Below, piece after piece: positions 16,594-25,076 of a stretch of 64,000 bases of DNA. The notes below the pieces were generated by a model. The model made no database searches. It saw nothing but the letters and a program-made list of their open reading frames with translations, and was not told where the DNA came from. The stretch's first letter is position 1. The number at the start of each line of letters is the position of its first letter. A program made the position numbers and the translations under genes. Source of the DNA: Paenochrobactrum glaciei (lineage in GTDB: Bacteria; Pseudomonadota; Alphaproteobacteria; Rhizobiales; Rhizobiaceae); NCBI RefSeq assembly GCF_039522165.1, contig NZ_BAAADE010000003.1:186001-250000 (forward strand), written 5' to 3'.

Positions 16594-17678
16594 TGGCTTA
16601 TGTCGCAACGCGTGGCGGTGAAAACGCCATTCATCAAGCTGAATGTCTTTACCGGTCAATGACGGGCACAATCAGCCATCAACGTGTTGATGAAGTGAAA
16701 AAGGCACTGCCTTTTTTGATTGATCGCGTGATGGGTGAAGCATCGCTTTATGAACCCGATCTGGCAGCTCTTGCACTGAGCCAGAGTGGCGGTGATCTTT
16801 ATGAGGCTGTTTTGTTGCTGCGCGCATGGCGCACGACACAGCCGCGTCTGGCAATTGCTAAACCGGTTTTGCAGGATGAAATTATCACGCATCGCCGTAT
16901 TTCGGCAGCATTTAAAGACATTCCTGGCGGGCAGATATTGGGCCCGACACTGGATTATTCGCACCGCATTCTGGCAACAGAAGTGCTGGGCGCCCATGAT
17001 TTTGTACCGGAAGCGGTGACACCAGCTGATAAACCAGCACCGGCTTACCACCCGTCACTGGCTGCATGGCAAAAGGCAGAAGGCTTGGTGCAGGATTACC
17101 CGCATGAAGATGTGTCTCGGGAAGATATTCCTGACATCACCCGCGAGCCGCTGCTTTTTCCTTCACCGCGTGCGCATACATTGCAAAGCCTGGCGCGTGC
17201 TGACACGGGCGGTTTGCTGGCGCTTGGTTATTCGGCCATGCGTGGATATGGCAATGCGCATCCAACTGTTAATGAGTTACGTCTTGGCGAGGCGGATGTG
17301 GTGGTTACACATCCTTCAGGCACTGAGTTTTCTATTGGCCGTGTAAAAATTTCACAGGCAGAAGTGGTTGATAAAAAGTCCAAGGGTTTGAGCCTTGGTT
17401 TTTCCGCCACATTAGGCTGGAACGAGGTCAAGGTTATTTCCGCTGCCACGCTTGATTTGAACGCGGAAGGGGCTGCAAAGGGTTCACCGGTTGAGGAAGA
17501 GTTTTTCCTTTATCACACCGAGCCAGTGGAAGCGTCGGGCTTCTGTATTCACTTTAAATTGCCGCATTATGTGACATTTCAATCGTCGCTGGATGCAATT
17601 CGTGACGCCAAAAAAAACGCATCAGCTACCAAAACTATCGCCACAGCTGAAAAGCGTGAAGAGGAGCCGGCACTATGA
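16593..17678 (+). CDS. phnI: C-P lyase complex subunit PhnI (nucleosidase/ribosyl-triphosphate transfer)
   Basis: 361 residues, usual length. Begins MAYVATRGGENAI with the conserved GGxxAI start of PhnI, then FKDIPGGQILGPTLDYSHRIL, HPTVNELRLGEADVVV and SLGFSATLGWNEVKVISAATLDL. The end (FCIHFKLPHYVTFQSSLDAIRDAKK) matches the conserved HxKLPHYVxFQ tail. PhnI, with PhnG, H and L, transfers the phosphonate onto C1 of the ribose of ATP with release of adenine. It overlaps phnJ by 4 bases. Confidence 0.94.
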   Translation: MAYVATRGGENAIHQAECLYRSMTGTISHQRVDEVKKALPFLIDRVMGEASLYEPDLAALALSQSGGDLYEAVLLLRAWRTTQPRLAIAKPVLQDEIITHRRISAAFKDIPGGQILGPTLDYSHRILATEVLGAHDFVPEAVTPADKPAPAYHPSLAAWQKAEGLVQDYPHEDVSREDIPDITREPLLFPSPRAHTLQSLARADTGGLLALGYSAMRGYGNAHPTVNELRLGEADVVVTHPSGTEFSIGRVKISQAEVVDKKSKGLSLGFSATLGWNEVKVISAATLDLNAEGAAKGSPVEEEFFLYHTEPVEASGFCIHFKLPHYVTFQSSLDAIRDAKKNASATKTIATAEKREEEPAL

Positions 17679-18589
17679 ATGCTCTTGCCCAATTGACCAA
17701 ACCGTGGAGCGCTATGAGCTACGGTTTTCTGGATGCCTCGGCCAAGCGTGAAATGCGCCGAAAAATGCTGAAAGCCATTGCCGTGCCGGGCTGCCAGATG
17801 CCTTATGCCAGCCGTGAAGTGCCGATGGCACGCGGTTGGGGAACCGGCGGTTTGCAGGTAACTTTAACGCTTGTTAACCCGAAATCAGTGGTCAAAGTTA
17901 TTGATCAGGGCGCCGATGACAGTGTGAATGCGGCTTCAATCCGCAAATTTGTCAGCCGTGTTTCCGGTGCCGGTGAAACATGGGATACGTGTGACGCTAC
18001 CATTATCCAGTCGCGCCACCGTATTCCAGAAGAAGTGATGGAAGACAATCAGATTTTGGTACTGCAAGTGCCCAACCCGGAGCCGTTACGTCCAGTTGAG
18101 CCGAATATGTCCATTGCGCGTGAAATGCATGCGGATGCGGATTATGGCCGCTTATGGCTGGTGCTTTATGAGGAACTGGTGCGCTCAGGCCGCATCATGC
18201 AAGGGGCATCCTATCCGGCGCTCGTTAATGGGCGTCATGTGATGACACCATCGCCGATTCCGCGTTGGGATGTGCCGAAGCTTAATATGGCCAAACATCT
18301 GACCTTTTTGTCGGCAGGGCGTGAAAAGCGCATTTATGCGGTGCCGCCTTACACAAAAGTAGAGCCGCTGGTGTTTTCTGATGTGCCATATCAGGTGGAA
18401 GATCACGCTAAACTGACCTGCCATCGCTCCGGCCTTGAAGGTTTTTTCATGAATGAAATTCCGCAAGACAATGGCGGATCGCTGTTTGAAGTTTCAGACA
18501 GTCATTTCGGCATCAAGGCCATTCAGCAAAGCGAAGGCGAGCCGGTCGAAATCGGTAATACATGGTATGAAAATGGTGAGATGAAATGA
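17675..18589 (+). CDS. phnJ: PhnJ homologue lacking three of the four C-P lyase cysteines
   Basis: 304 residues. Conserved PhnJ landmarks are present: GWGTGGLQVT, KVIDQGADD, QSRHRIPEE, SPIPRWDVPK and AGREKRIYAVPPYTKVE. PGCQ (38-41) keeps the glycine equivalent to Gly32 of the E. coli enzyme, but the next residue is Cys rather than Tyr. Family members bind a [4Fe-4S] cluster and run radical chemistry through a CX2CX21CX5C motif (E. coli Cys241, 244, 266, 272). Here the same region reads LTCHRSG...LFEVSDSHFG: only C249 remains, with S252, V273 and G279 at the other sites. The only other cysteines are C40 and C106. The frame is intact, flanking residues look conserved, and a 25-residue tail follows. 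It overlaps phnI and phnK by 4 bases each, so expression in the complex is expected; the catalytic mechanism is in doubt. Confidence 0.88.
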   Translation: MNALAQLTKPWSAMSYGFLDASAKREMRRKMLKAIAVPGCQMPYASREVPMARGWGTGGLQVTLTLVNPKSVVKVIDQGADDSVNAASIRKFVSRVSGAGETWDTCDATIIQSRHRIPEEVMEDNQILVLQVPNPEPLRPVEPNMSIAREMHADADYGRLWLVLYEELVRSGRIMQGASYPALVNGRHVMTPSPIPRWDVPKLNMAKHLTFLSAGREKRIYAVPPYTKVEPLVFSDVPYQVEDHAKLTCHRSGLEGFFMNEIPQDNGGSLFEVSDSHFGIKAIQQSEGEPVEIGNTWYENGEMK

Positions 18590-19416
18590 AGCTTCAGAAT
18601 TACGATCGTGCGGCATCAGGCGCAATGCAGCTTCTCGCACCGCAATTGATGACCACCAAACCTATTTTGCAGATGAATAATATCACGCGCCATTATGGCG
18701 ATGTGACAGCCCTTGATGACGTATCGGTGGAAGTTTTTCCAGGCGAGGTTCTTGGCATTGTTGGTGAATCCGGCTCTGGTAAATCCACGCTTTTGCGCTT
18801 GATGAATTTAGAAGATACGCCGGATAGCGGCGATTATCAGCTGGCAATTGAAGGTGCAGGTGACAATCTTTTTGATCTTTCCAGCTATGAACGCCGGATG
18901 TTGCGTGCCCAACGCATCGGCATTGTTTATCAAAACCCGCATCTTGGCCTTTTGATGCATAATTCTTCATCAGGCAATGTGGCAGAGCGTTTGCTGATTG
19001 CTGGGGAGCGCCGCTTTGCAACCCTGCGGGCAAAAGCTAAAACCGCATTGGAGGCTTCGGAATTTCCGATTGTGCGTATGGATGCGCCGCCGATTGAACT
19101 ATCAGGCGGCATGCAGCAGCGCGTGCAACTTGCCAAGGCAATCGCGCTGGAACCGGCTTTGCTTTTGCTTGATGAGCCGACAACCGGTCTTGATGTGTCC
19201 GTGCAGGCTTTGGTGCTGGATACGTTGAAACGTCTGCAACGGGAGCGCAATATCACCATGGTGATCGTCAGCCATGATCTGGGTGTTATCCGCACTATGG
19301 CTGATCGTGTGGTGGTGATGCGGCGTGGCCGTGTGGTGGAACAAGGTCTGGCTGACCAGATTTTCCAAGATCCGCAGCATTCTTATACGCAAGCGCTTGT
19401 ACACGCGAAATTGTGA
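18586..19416 (+). CDS. phnK: C-P lyase system ABC-type ATPase PhnK
   Basis: 276 residues, with a 21-residue N-terminal extension before MTTKPILQMNNITRHYGD compared with the minimal family; an internal ATG at 18649 is an alternative start, but the 4-base overlap with phnJ favours 18586. Walker A GIVGESGSGKSTLL, signature LSGGMQQRVQLAKAI, Walker B LLLLDEPTTGLD and the switch His (IVSHD) are all intact. PhnK docks as an ATPase on the PhnGHIJ core and is needed for turnover; it is not a transporter component despite the ABC fold. Confidence 0.93.
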   Translation: MKLQNYDRAASGAMQLLAPQLMTTKPILQMNNITRHYGDVTALDDVSVEVFPGEVLGIVGESGSGKSTLLRLMNLEDTPDSGDYQLAIEGAGDNLFDLSSYERRMLRAQRIGIVYQNPHLGLLMHNSSSGNVAERLLIAGERRFATLRAKAKTALEASEFPIVRMDAPPIELSGGMQQRVQLAKAIALEPALLLLDEPTTGLDVSVQALVLDTLKRLQRERNITMVIVSHDLGVIRTMADRVVVMRRGRVVEQGLADQIFQDPQHSYTQALVHAKL

Positions 19417-19426
19417 GGAAACAGAC

Positions 19427-20134
19427 ATGCCGAATAAGCCTGTTTTAGAGATTGAAAACTTCTGCAAACATTTTGACATGCACCATCTGGAACAACGTCT
19501 TGGTGCCTTTCAAAATATCAGTTTCAAATTATATGCGGGGCAGTTCTTGCTGCTGCGGGGGCATAATGGTGCCGGTAAATCAACATTGCTGCGCACGATT
19601 TACCGCAGCTATCGCCCGACCGGTGGCCATGCCTGGCTGAATATGGAAGACGGGCGCATTGATATGGCGCGCGCGGCTGATGTTGATATTTTGCAGTTGC
19701 GCCGCAAAGAAATCGGCTTTGTCACGCAGTTTTTGCTGGCGCGTCCGCGTGTGCCTGCGGAGGAAATTGTTGCTGAACCATTGCGTTTGGCGGGTTTTTC
19801 ATCCGCAGAGGCTTTGGATGAAGCGAGAAAATTACTGGCTGAGTTTGGGGTAAAGCCTGAATTATGGGCGGCCTATCCTTCGACTTTTTCCGGTGGTGAG
19901 CAGCAAAAGGTTAATTTGGCGCGCGCACTCATCATGCCGCAGCGTTTGCTGATGCTGGATGAGCCGACCGCTTCGCTTGATGCAGGGGCGCGCAGTGCAC
20001 TGGTGCGTCGCTTAGCAGATTTGAAAGCGCAAGGTGTCGCTATGATCGGGGTTTTCCATCACCCTGATGATGTTGCGGAATTGATTGATGGTGAAATTGA
20101 CCTGTCGCAAAAGGAAATGGCCAATGTGGCTTAG
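19427..20134 (+). CDS. phnL: C-P lyase system ABC-type ATPase PhnL
   Basis: 235 residues from the ATG at 19427, preceded by GAGGAA at 19415-19420. Walker A LLRGHNGAGKSTLLRTIYRS, the PhnL-specific IGFVTQFLLARPRVPA, signature FSGGEQQKVNLARAL, Walker B LLMLDEPTASLD and IGVFHHPDD in place of the switch region are intact. PhnL assists the PhnI-dependent glycosyl transfer and forms a stacked ATPase with PhnK on the core complex. It overlaps phnM by 11 bases. Confidence 0.93.
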   Translation: MPNKPVLEIENFCKHFDMHHLEQRLGAFQNISFKLYAGQFLLLRGHNGAGKSTLLRTIYRSYRPTGGHAWLNMEDGRIDMARAADVDILQLRRKEIGFVTQFLLARPRVPAEEIVAEPLRLAGFSSAEALDEARKLLAEFGVKPELWAAYPSTFSGGEQQKVNLARALIMPQRLLMLDEPTASLDAGARSALVRRLADLKAQGVAMIGVFHHPDDVAELIDGEIDLSQKEMANVA

Positions 20135-21284
20135 TAATCTGCAAATTGTTCTGCCCGATCAGGTAATCTCAAACGGTGCCGTGAAGGTTGAAAACGGTAT
20201 TATCAGCGAAATCAGTGACCGCGTCTGCGAAAACACCAGTTTAGACGGACAGGGCAATATTTTGATGCCTGGCTTCATTGATATGCATGGCGATATGATT
20301 GAGCGCGAAGTGGAGCCACGTCCGCAAGTGCGTATGCCGATGGAATTAGGCTTACGTGACCTTGATCGCAAACTTGCAACATCCGGTATCACCACCGCCT
20401 ATGCTGCCTTGTCTTTCAGCCCGAATTCTACTTATGGCCATTTGCGTAGTTATGAACACACGAGTTCTGTTATCCGCGCTTTGAAAGCGATGCAGAATGA
20501 TCTGCTGGTGGATCATAAGGTGCATACCCGCATGGAAATTACATTTCCGGCGGCTCTGGCGGTTATTGAAGCTTTGATTAAAGAAAACAATGTGGATCTG
20601 GTTTCTCTCACTGATCATACACCGGGGCAGGGGCAATATCGCGATATTGAACGCATGATCAGTCGTATGCAGGATGAAAAAGGCATTTCTTATGAAGAAG
20701 CTGCCGACACTATCGCGCATCGCATTAAAGATCGTACATTGCCCGCCAGTGAAATGACTGCAACGCTCAATGCGATTTCAAAGCTTTGTAAAGAGCATCA
20801 GGTGGCACTTGCCAGCCATGATGATGATACGGTGGAGAAAGTTGAGCTGATGCACGCCCTTGGTGCCGATATCAGCGAATTTCCGGTAACACTGGAAGCT
20901 GCACGCAAAGCGCGTGAAAAAGGTTTGGCTAATGCGATGGGCGCACCCAATGCATTGCGTGGGGAAAGCTATTCCGGCAACTTGTCAGCGCGTGAAGCGC
21001 ATCGACAGGGTTTGCTCGATATTCTTGCGGCCGATTATCACCCGTCCGCAATGGCACCAGCCATTTTGGAATTGGCGAAAGTGGACAAAAACGGCCTTGC
21101 CGGTGCGGCCAAATTAAGTTCAACCAATGCAGCCAAAGCGCTTGGGCTTGATGATCGCGGGAGCATCGAAAGTGGCAAATTGGCTGATTTTGTCATTGTT
21201 AATCCCCAAGGTTTGGGCCGCCCGGTCATGACAATCCGTCAGGGGCGTGTGATTTATTCTGACGGCAGTTTGCAGCTTTCATGA
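20124..21284 (+). CDS. phnM: Alpha-D-ribose 1-methylphosphonate 5-triphosphate diphosphatase PhnM
   Basis: 386 residues from the ATG at 20124 (MWLSNLQIVLPDQV), with AAGGAA at 20111-20116. It is an amidohydrolase-fold enzyme with the metal-binding PGFIDMHGDMIE near residue 60, SLTDHTPGQGQYRD, LASHDDDTVEKV and ILAADYHPSAM. PhnM removes pyrophosphate from the ribosyl triphosphate intermediate, giving the 5-phosphate that PhnJ is supposed to cleave. The HGD form of the first metal motif differs from the HTD of the E. coli protein. The gene ends the phnG-phnM run; phnC follows after 75 bases. Confidence 0.93.
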   Translation: MWLSNLQIVLPDQVISNGAVKVENGIISEISDRVCENTSLDGQGNILMPGFIDMHGDMIEREVEPRPQVRMPMELGLRDLDRKLATSGITTAYAALSFSPNSTYGHLRSYEHTSSVIRALKAMQNDLLVDHKVHTRMEITFPAALAVIEALIKENNVDLVSLTDHTPGQGQYRDIERMISRMQDEKGISYEEAADTIAHRIKDRTLPASEMTATLNAISKLCKEHQVALASHDDDTVEKVELMHALGADISEFPVTLEAARKAREKGLANAMGAPNALRGESYSGNLSAREAHRQGLLDILAADYHPSAMAPAILELAKVDKNGLAGAAKLSSTNAAKALGLDDRGSIESGKLADFVIVNPQGLGRPVMTIRQGRVIYSDGSLQLS

Positions 21285-21297
21285 GCGGAAAAAGTAA

Positions 21298-21325
21298 ATG
21301 TCATTGAAAATTCATCCGAATGACT
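21298..21325. promoter_or_regulatory. Second PhnF-type operator copy with overlapping partial Pho box, before phnC
   Basis: TCATCCGAATGACT at 21312-21325 is identical to the sequence before phnF (14730-14743) and lies 34 bases before the phnC start. ATGTCAT-TGAA-AATTCAT at 21298-21315 weakly resembles a Pho box and overlaps it. This supports separate promoter control of phnCDEE. Confidence 0.6.
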
Positions 21326-21359
21326 CTCTCTTGTCGTAAGCGTCTGCGATAGTATTCTC

Positions 21360-22166
21360 ATGGAAACACAGACACTCTCACTCAATCATCTTTCCCGTAT
21401 TTACGGCCAAACCCGAGCCGTTGATCAGGTTAGTCTTGATATTCCGCAGGGCCAGTTTGTTAGTATTATTGGTCCGTCCGGAGCGGGGAAATCGACCCTC
21501 TTGCGGTTGATCAACCGTCTCGCAGAGCCAAGCCAAGGCGAAATTCGCCTTGGAAATACTAATATAACGCAATTGCGCAATAGTGATCTGCGCTATTGGC
21601 GACGTGATTGTGCAATGATTTTCCAGCAGTTCAATCTGGTGGAGCGATTGGATGTACTGACCAATGTTTTGGTTGGACGCCTTGCAGATCACGGCTTTTT
21701 ATCGTCGATGACGATGCGTTTTTCTGATGAAGAACGTGCCGAGGCGATCAGAGCTTTAGATCGGTTGGGGCTTGTACCGCGCGCACTTCAACTGGCCGGA
21801 ACATTGTCCGGTGGTCAGCAGCAGCGTGTGGCGATTGCCCGTGCGCTGGTGCAAAGAGCAAAAATTTTGCTGGCAGACGAACCGATTGCCAGCCTTGATC
21901 CGGGCAATGCGACCCGCGTGATGGACGCATTGCGCCGCATCAACCGTGAAGACGGCATTACTGTTCTGGTGAACTTACATACATTGGATACGGCACGTCA
22001 CTATTCAGATCGTATCATCGCTATGCGTATGGGGCAGGTTATTTTTGACGGAAAGCCGCAAGACCTGACCTCAGATGTTGTCCGTGACCTCTATGGCGAG
22101 AGCGGACTGAATGAAATCAATGAAGCTGTCACTTCAACTGCCGCACGCGCCAGTGTTCCGGCCTGA
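21360..22166 (+). CDS. phnC: Phosphonate ABC transporter ATP-binding protein PhnC
   Basis: 268 residues. Walker A IIGPSGAGKSTLLRLINRL, Q-loop FQQFNLVERLDVLTNVLVG, signature LSGGQQQRVAIARAL and Walker B ILLADEPIASLD are intact, and the LHTLDTARHY switch region matches PhnC rather than generic ABC proteins. It energises uptake of alkylphosphonates with PhnD and two PhnE permeases. A candidate operator shared with phnF lies upstream, and phnD starts 18 bases after its stop. Confidence 0.94.
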   Translation: METQTLSLNHLSRIYGQTRAVDQVSLDIPQGQFVSIIGPSGAGKSTLLRLINRLAEPSQGEIRLGNTNITQLRNSDLRYWRRDCAMIFQQFNLVERLDVLTNVLVGRLADHGFLSSMTMRFSDEERAEAIRALDRLGLVPRALQLAGTLSGGQQQRVAIARALVQRAKILLADEPIASLDPGNATRVMDALRRINREDGITVLVNLHTLDTARHYSDRIIAMRMGQVIFDGKPQDLTSDVVRDLYGESGLNEINEAVTSTAARASVPA

Positions 22167-22184
22167 TTTTTAGGAAATTCAACA

Positions 22185-23093
22185 ATGCGTATTCTTTTAA
22201 CCGCTGCATTGCTTGCAGCGACCAGCCTTCCTGTGTCTGCACAAAACTGGAAAGATGATTACCGCATCGTGCGGATTGGCATCACTTCGGCTGAAAATGA
22301 AGCCGATCGTATGAAGCGCTATGAGCCGTGGAAAGCCTACATGGAAAAAACGCTCGGCGTTGAAGTGGAGCTTTTCACAGCCGGTAGCTATGACGGTATT
22401 ATTCAGGCTTTGGCTGCTGATCAGATCGAAGTTGCTTCGATCGGCTCATCCGCTTATGCCGCTGCTTATACGGAAACCAATGGTGGCGTGGTACCGTTGC
22501 TCGCTTCGCAGGATATGAGCGGTGCAACCGGTTATTATTCGGTCATTGTAACGCGCTGCGATGGCCCATATAAAAAGATCGAAGATCTGAAAGGCAAAGC
22601 GGTTGCTTTTGCTGATCCGGACAGCACATCCGGCTATGCCGTGCCATTTTACAATCTGGTACAGCAGGGCTTTAATCCGAATGAATATTTCGGCAGTGTG
22701 ACCTTCTCCGGTAGCCATGAGGCTGGTGTGCAAGGCGTTGTGGCCGGTTCATTTGATGCGGCTGCGACTTATATTTCCGATATTGATGGTAAGAGCGGTA
22801 TTCCTGCCCGCATGGTCAGCAAAGGCATGATCAAAGAAGGCGAGATTTGCAAAATCTGGACATCGCCGGAAATTACTAATGGTCCAATCACTGTCCGTGC
22901 CAACCTGCCGCAAGATTTAGTTCAAGCCATTAAAGACGCTTACATGAAAGCCCCGGAAGCTGATCCGGCTGCATTCAAATCTATTTCTGGCGGCGAAACA
23001 TCAAGCGCAAAAGGCTATGTGGAAGTCAATCATGAGCGTTATCAATGGGTTATTGATATGCGTGATTGGTTGAAAAAACAGCGCCGCAGCTAA
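22185..23093 (+). CDS. phnD: Phosphonate-binding periplasmic protein PhnD
   Basis: 302 residues with a clear Sec signal peptide (MRILLTAALLAATSLPVSAQ, cleavage near residue 20). The mature part has the PhnD/SsuA-like phosphonate-binding fold: VRIGITSAENEADR, AALDQIEVA-type strand (LAADQIEVASIGSSAYAAAY), KGKAVAFADPDSTSGYAVP and FSGSHEAGVQGVVAGSFDAA, the segments that line the phosphonate pocket. It delivers phosphonates to PhnE in the inner membrane. Confidence 0.94.
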   Translation: MRILLTAALLAATSLPVSAQNWKDDYRIVRIGITSAENEADRMKRYEPWKAYMEKTLGVEVELFTAGSYDGIIQALAADQIEVASIGSSAYAAAYTETNGGVVPLLASQDMSGATGYYSVIVTRCDGPYKKIEDLKGKAVAFADPDSTSGYAVPFYNLVQQGFNPNEYFGSVTFSGSHEAGVQGVVAGSFDAAATYISDIDGKSGIPARMVSKGMIKEGEICKIWTSPEITNGPITVRANLPQDLVQAIKDAYMKAPEADPAAFKSISGGETSSAKGYVEVNHERYQWVIDMRDWLKKQRRS

Positions 23094-23172
23094 TATCGAA
23101 ACCGTGACGCCCGCCAATTGCTGATGAAAACAGCGCTTGGCGGGCTCAATCCAATCACAGGAGTGGGCAGAT

Positions 23173-24141
23173 ATGAGCGTATATGCAGGCACACTAAGTG
23201 CTTCACCGCTGGGGAATTCTGCGCGTGTTGCACCGGCCAAAGCAGACCATATTGCAGAATTTACCCGCAAATACTCACAGCATCGCCGCCGCAGCCGTAT
23301 GATCTTTTGGGGCACGACGTTGTTTTTCGGGCTGTTGATCTTTCTGACAGCCAATTATGCCAATTTATTTCAGGTCACACAGGTAACCCAAACAGACGGC
23401 ACCAGAGCCGAGCGTTGGATTTTGCTGGCAGGACTGCCGCGCCTTGGTGATTATATCTGGAAAACAATTCCTGAATTAAGCTTGTCGACACTTTGGGCTG
23501 ATTTGCAGCACTGGTTCTGGCGCGGACATATATGGGCAAAGCTGTTACTTGAAACCGTGATGATCGCTTTTATGGCCACCATTCTGGGCGTTGCGGGCGG
23601 TTTTTTATTATCTTTCACGGCATCGCGAAATCTTGCGCCAAGCCGCTGGATTATGTGGCTGACACGTCGTTACTTAGAAATTGCACGCACAGTGCCGGAA
23701 CTGGTTTTTGCGCTGATTTTCGTTTTCTGTTTTGGTGTCGGGCCTTTGGCCGGTGTCTTGGCGATTGCGCTGCACAGCACAGGCTCATTGGGCAAACTAT
23801 ATGCCGAAGCCAACGAAAATATCGACATGCGTCCGGTGGAAGGCATCAAGGCTGCGGGTGGCAGCTGGTTTGACCAGATGCGCTATGGCGTGGTGCCGCA
23901 AGTGCTGCCAAACACGCTGAGCTATACGCTTTTGCGGTTTGAAATTAATGTGCGGTCATCCTCGGTGATTGGTTTTGTCGGTGCCGGTGGTTTGGGGCAG
24001 GAATTGCGCACCGCCGTAAGCTTGCAGGAATATACCGATCTTTCCGCTCTCTTTATCATTATTTTCCTGACTGTTTTTGTTATCGACTGGGCGTCTGAAA
24101 AACTCCGTCATCATATTATCGGACTGGAGAAACACGCATGA
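23173..24141 (+). CDS. phnE: Phosphonate ABC transporter permease PhnE (first copy)
   Basis: 322 residues from the ATG at 23173, preceded by AGGAG at 23159-23163. A long cytoplasmic N-terminus precedes about six membrane segments. The EAA-loop equivalent is NIDMRPVEGIKAAGGSWFDQM, followed by YGVVPQVLPNTLSYTLLRFE and SSVIGFVGAGGLGQEL, typical of PhnE. It pairs with the next gene to form a heterodimeric channel, as in many alphaproteobacteria. Confidence 0.93.
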   Translation: MSVYAGTLSASPLGNSARVAPAKADHIAEFTRKYSQHRRRSRMIFWGTTLFFGLLIFLTANYANLFQVTQVTQTDGTRAERWILLAGLPRLGDYIWKTIPELSLSTLWADLQHWFWRGHIWAKLLLETVMIAFMATILGVAGGFLLSFTASRNLAPSRWIMWLTRRYLEIARTVPELVFALIFVFCFGVGPLAGVLAIALHSTGSLGKLYAEANENIDMRPVEGIKAAGGSWFDQMRYGVVPQVLPNTLSYTLLRFEINVRSSSVIGFVGAGGLGQELRTAVSLQEYTDLSALFIIIFLTVFVIDWASEKLRHHIIGLEKHA

Positions 24142-25016
24142 CCGTGCGCGATTATGTGAAAGGATCAGCTTTGACCCTTTCAGATGTGGAACTGAAAAAG
24201 TCGATGCCGGAGCTTTTTGCCAAGCCGTTTTCAGTGCGGATAAAACGTGCCGTAATTTTTGGCGTTGTTGCCGCTCTTTTTGCGTGGTGCTTGTGGGAAT
24301 TTAACATTACACCGCAGCGCATCTGGGATGGGCTTGGCAAATTAGGCAGCGTTTTATCCTTCATGCTGCCACCTTATACCGGCTTTGATGCCCGCGAAAT
24401 TGCCGAGATCAGCAAAGGTTTGCAGGAAACATTGGCAATCGCCGTACTTGGCACGATTCTGGGTGCGCTTGTCGCCCTGCCGCTGTCATTTTTAGGTGCC
24501 AAAAATCTAAATCGTTTTATCTTATTCCGCTTTGGTGTCAGACGCGGGTTTGATATTATCCGCGCCTTTGAAACGCTTATTCTGGCGCTGATTTTCATCC
24601 GTGCTTTTGGCCTCGGGCCTTTGGCCGGTGTGCTCGCAATTGCAGTGGGTGAAATTGGCGTGCTGGCCAAACTTTATGCCGAAGCGATTGAAAATATTTC
24701 TAAAAAGCCGGTGGAAGGTGTGGTGGCTTCCGGTGGTTCACGTCAGCAAGCGGTGCGCTTTGGTGTGATGCCGCAGGTTATGCCGGTGTTGTTGTCGATC
24801 ACGCTTTACAATTTTGAATCGAATGTCCGCTCAGGCACAATTTTAGGCATTGTCGGTGCCGGTGGTATAGGCTTCATCCTGTCGGATCGTATTTCTGCTT
24901 ATCGCTGGGATGAAGTGTGGTCGATTATTATTCTCATCATTGTGATGGTTTATATTATCGACGCATTGTCAAATTTCTTGCGCATGCGACTGATTGGTGC
25001 GCCTGCAAAATCATAA
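24138..25016 (+). CDS. phnE: Phosphonate ABC transporter permease PhnE (second copy)
   Basis: 292 residues, overlapping the first permease gene by 4 bases. It repeats the PhnE pattern: FETLILALIFIRAFGLGPLA, NISKKPVEGVVASGGSRQQA, FGVMPQVMPVLLSITLYNFE, GTILGIVGAGGIGF. Two different PhnE subunits with one PhnC and one PhnD is the usual composition in Rhizobiales. The operon ends in a 13-bp hairpin. Confidence 0.93.
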   Translation: MTVRDYVKGSALTLSDVELKKSMPELFAKPFSVRIKRAVIFGVVAALFAWCLWEFNITPQRIWDGLGKLGSVLSFMLPPYTGFDAREIAEISKGLQETLAIAVLGTILGALVALPLSFLGAKNLNRFILFRFGVRRGFDIIRAFETLILALIFIRAFGLGPLAGVLAIAVGEIGVLAKLYAEAIENISKKPVEGVVASGGSRQQAVRFGVMPQVMPVLLSITLYNFESNVRSGTILGIVGAGGIGFILSDRISAYRWDEVWSIIILIIVMVYIIDALSNFLRMRLIGAPAKS

Positions 25017-25038
25017 AAAAGCGTGACATTTGAATACT

Positions 25039-25076
25039 TATGCCGCCGATATTATTATCGGCGGCATATATGTTTT
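25039..25076 (+). terminator. Terminator of the phosphonate operon
   Basis: Perfect 13-bp inverted repeat (TATGCCGCCGATA at 25039-25051, complement at 25056-25068) with a TTAT loop, followed by TATGTTTTC. The stem is strong; the T tract is weak. Confidence 0.75.

Noticed and set aside
17675..18589. Frameshift as explanation of the missing PhnJ cysteines
   Set aside because: The frame continues with conserved PhnJ-like residues on both sides (AKLTCHRSG, FFMNEIP, EVSDSHFG) and ends in the usual 4-base overlap with phnK; no alternative frame restores CxxC.
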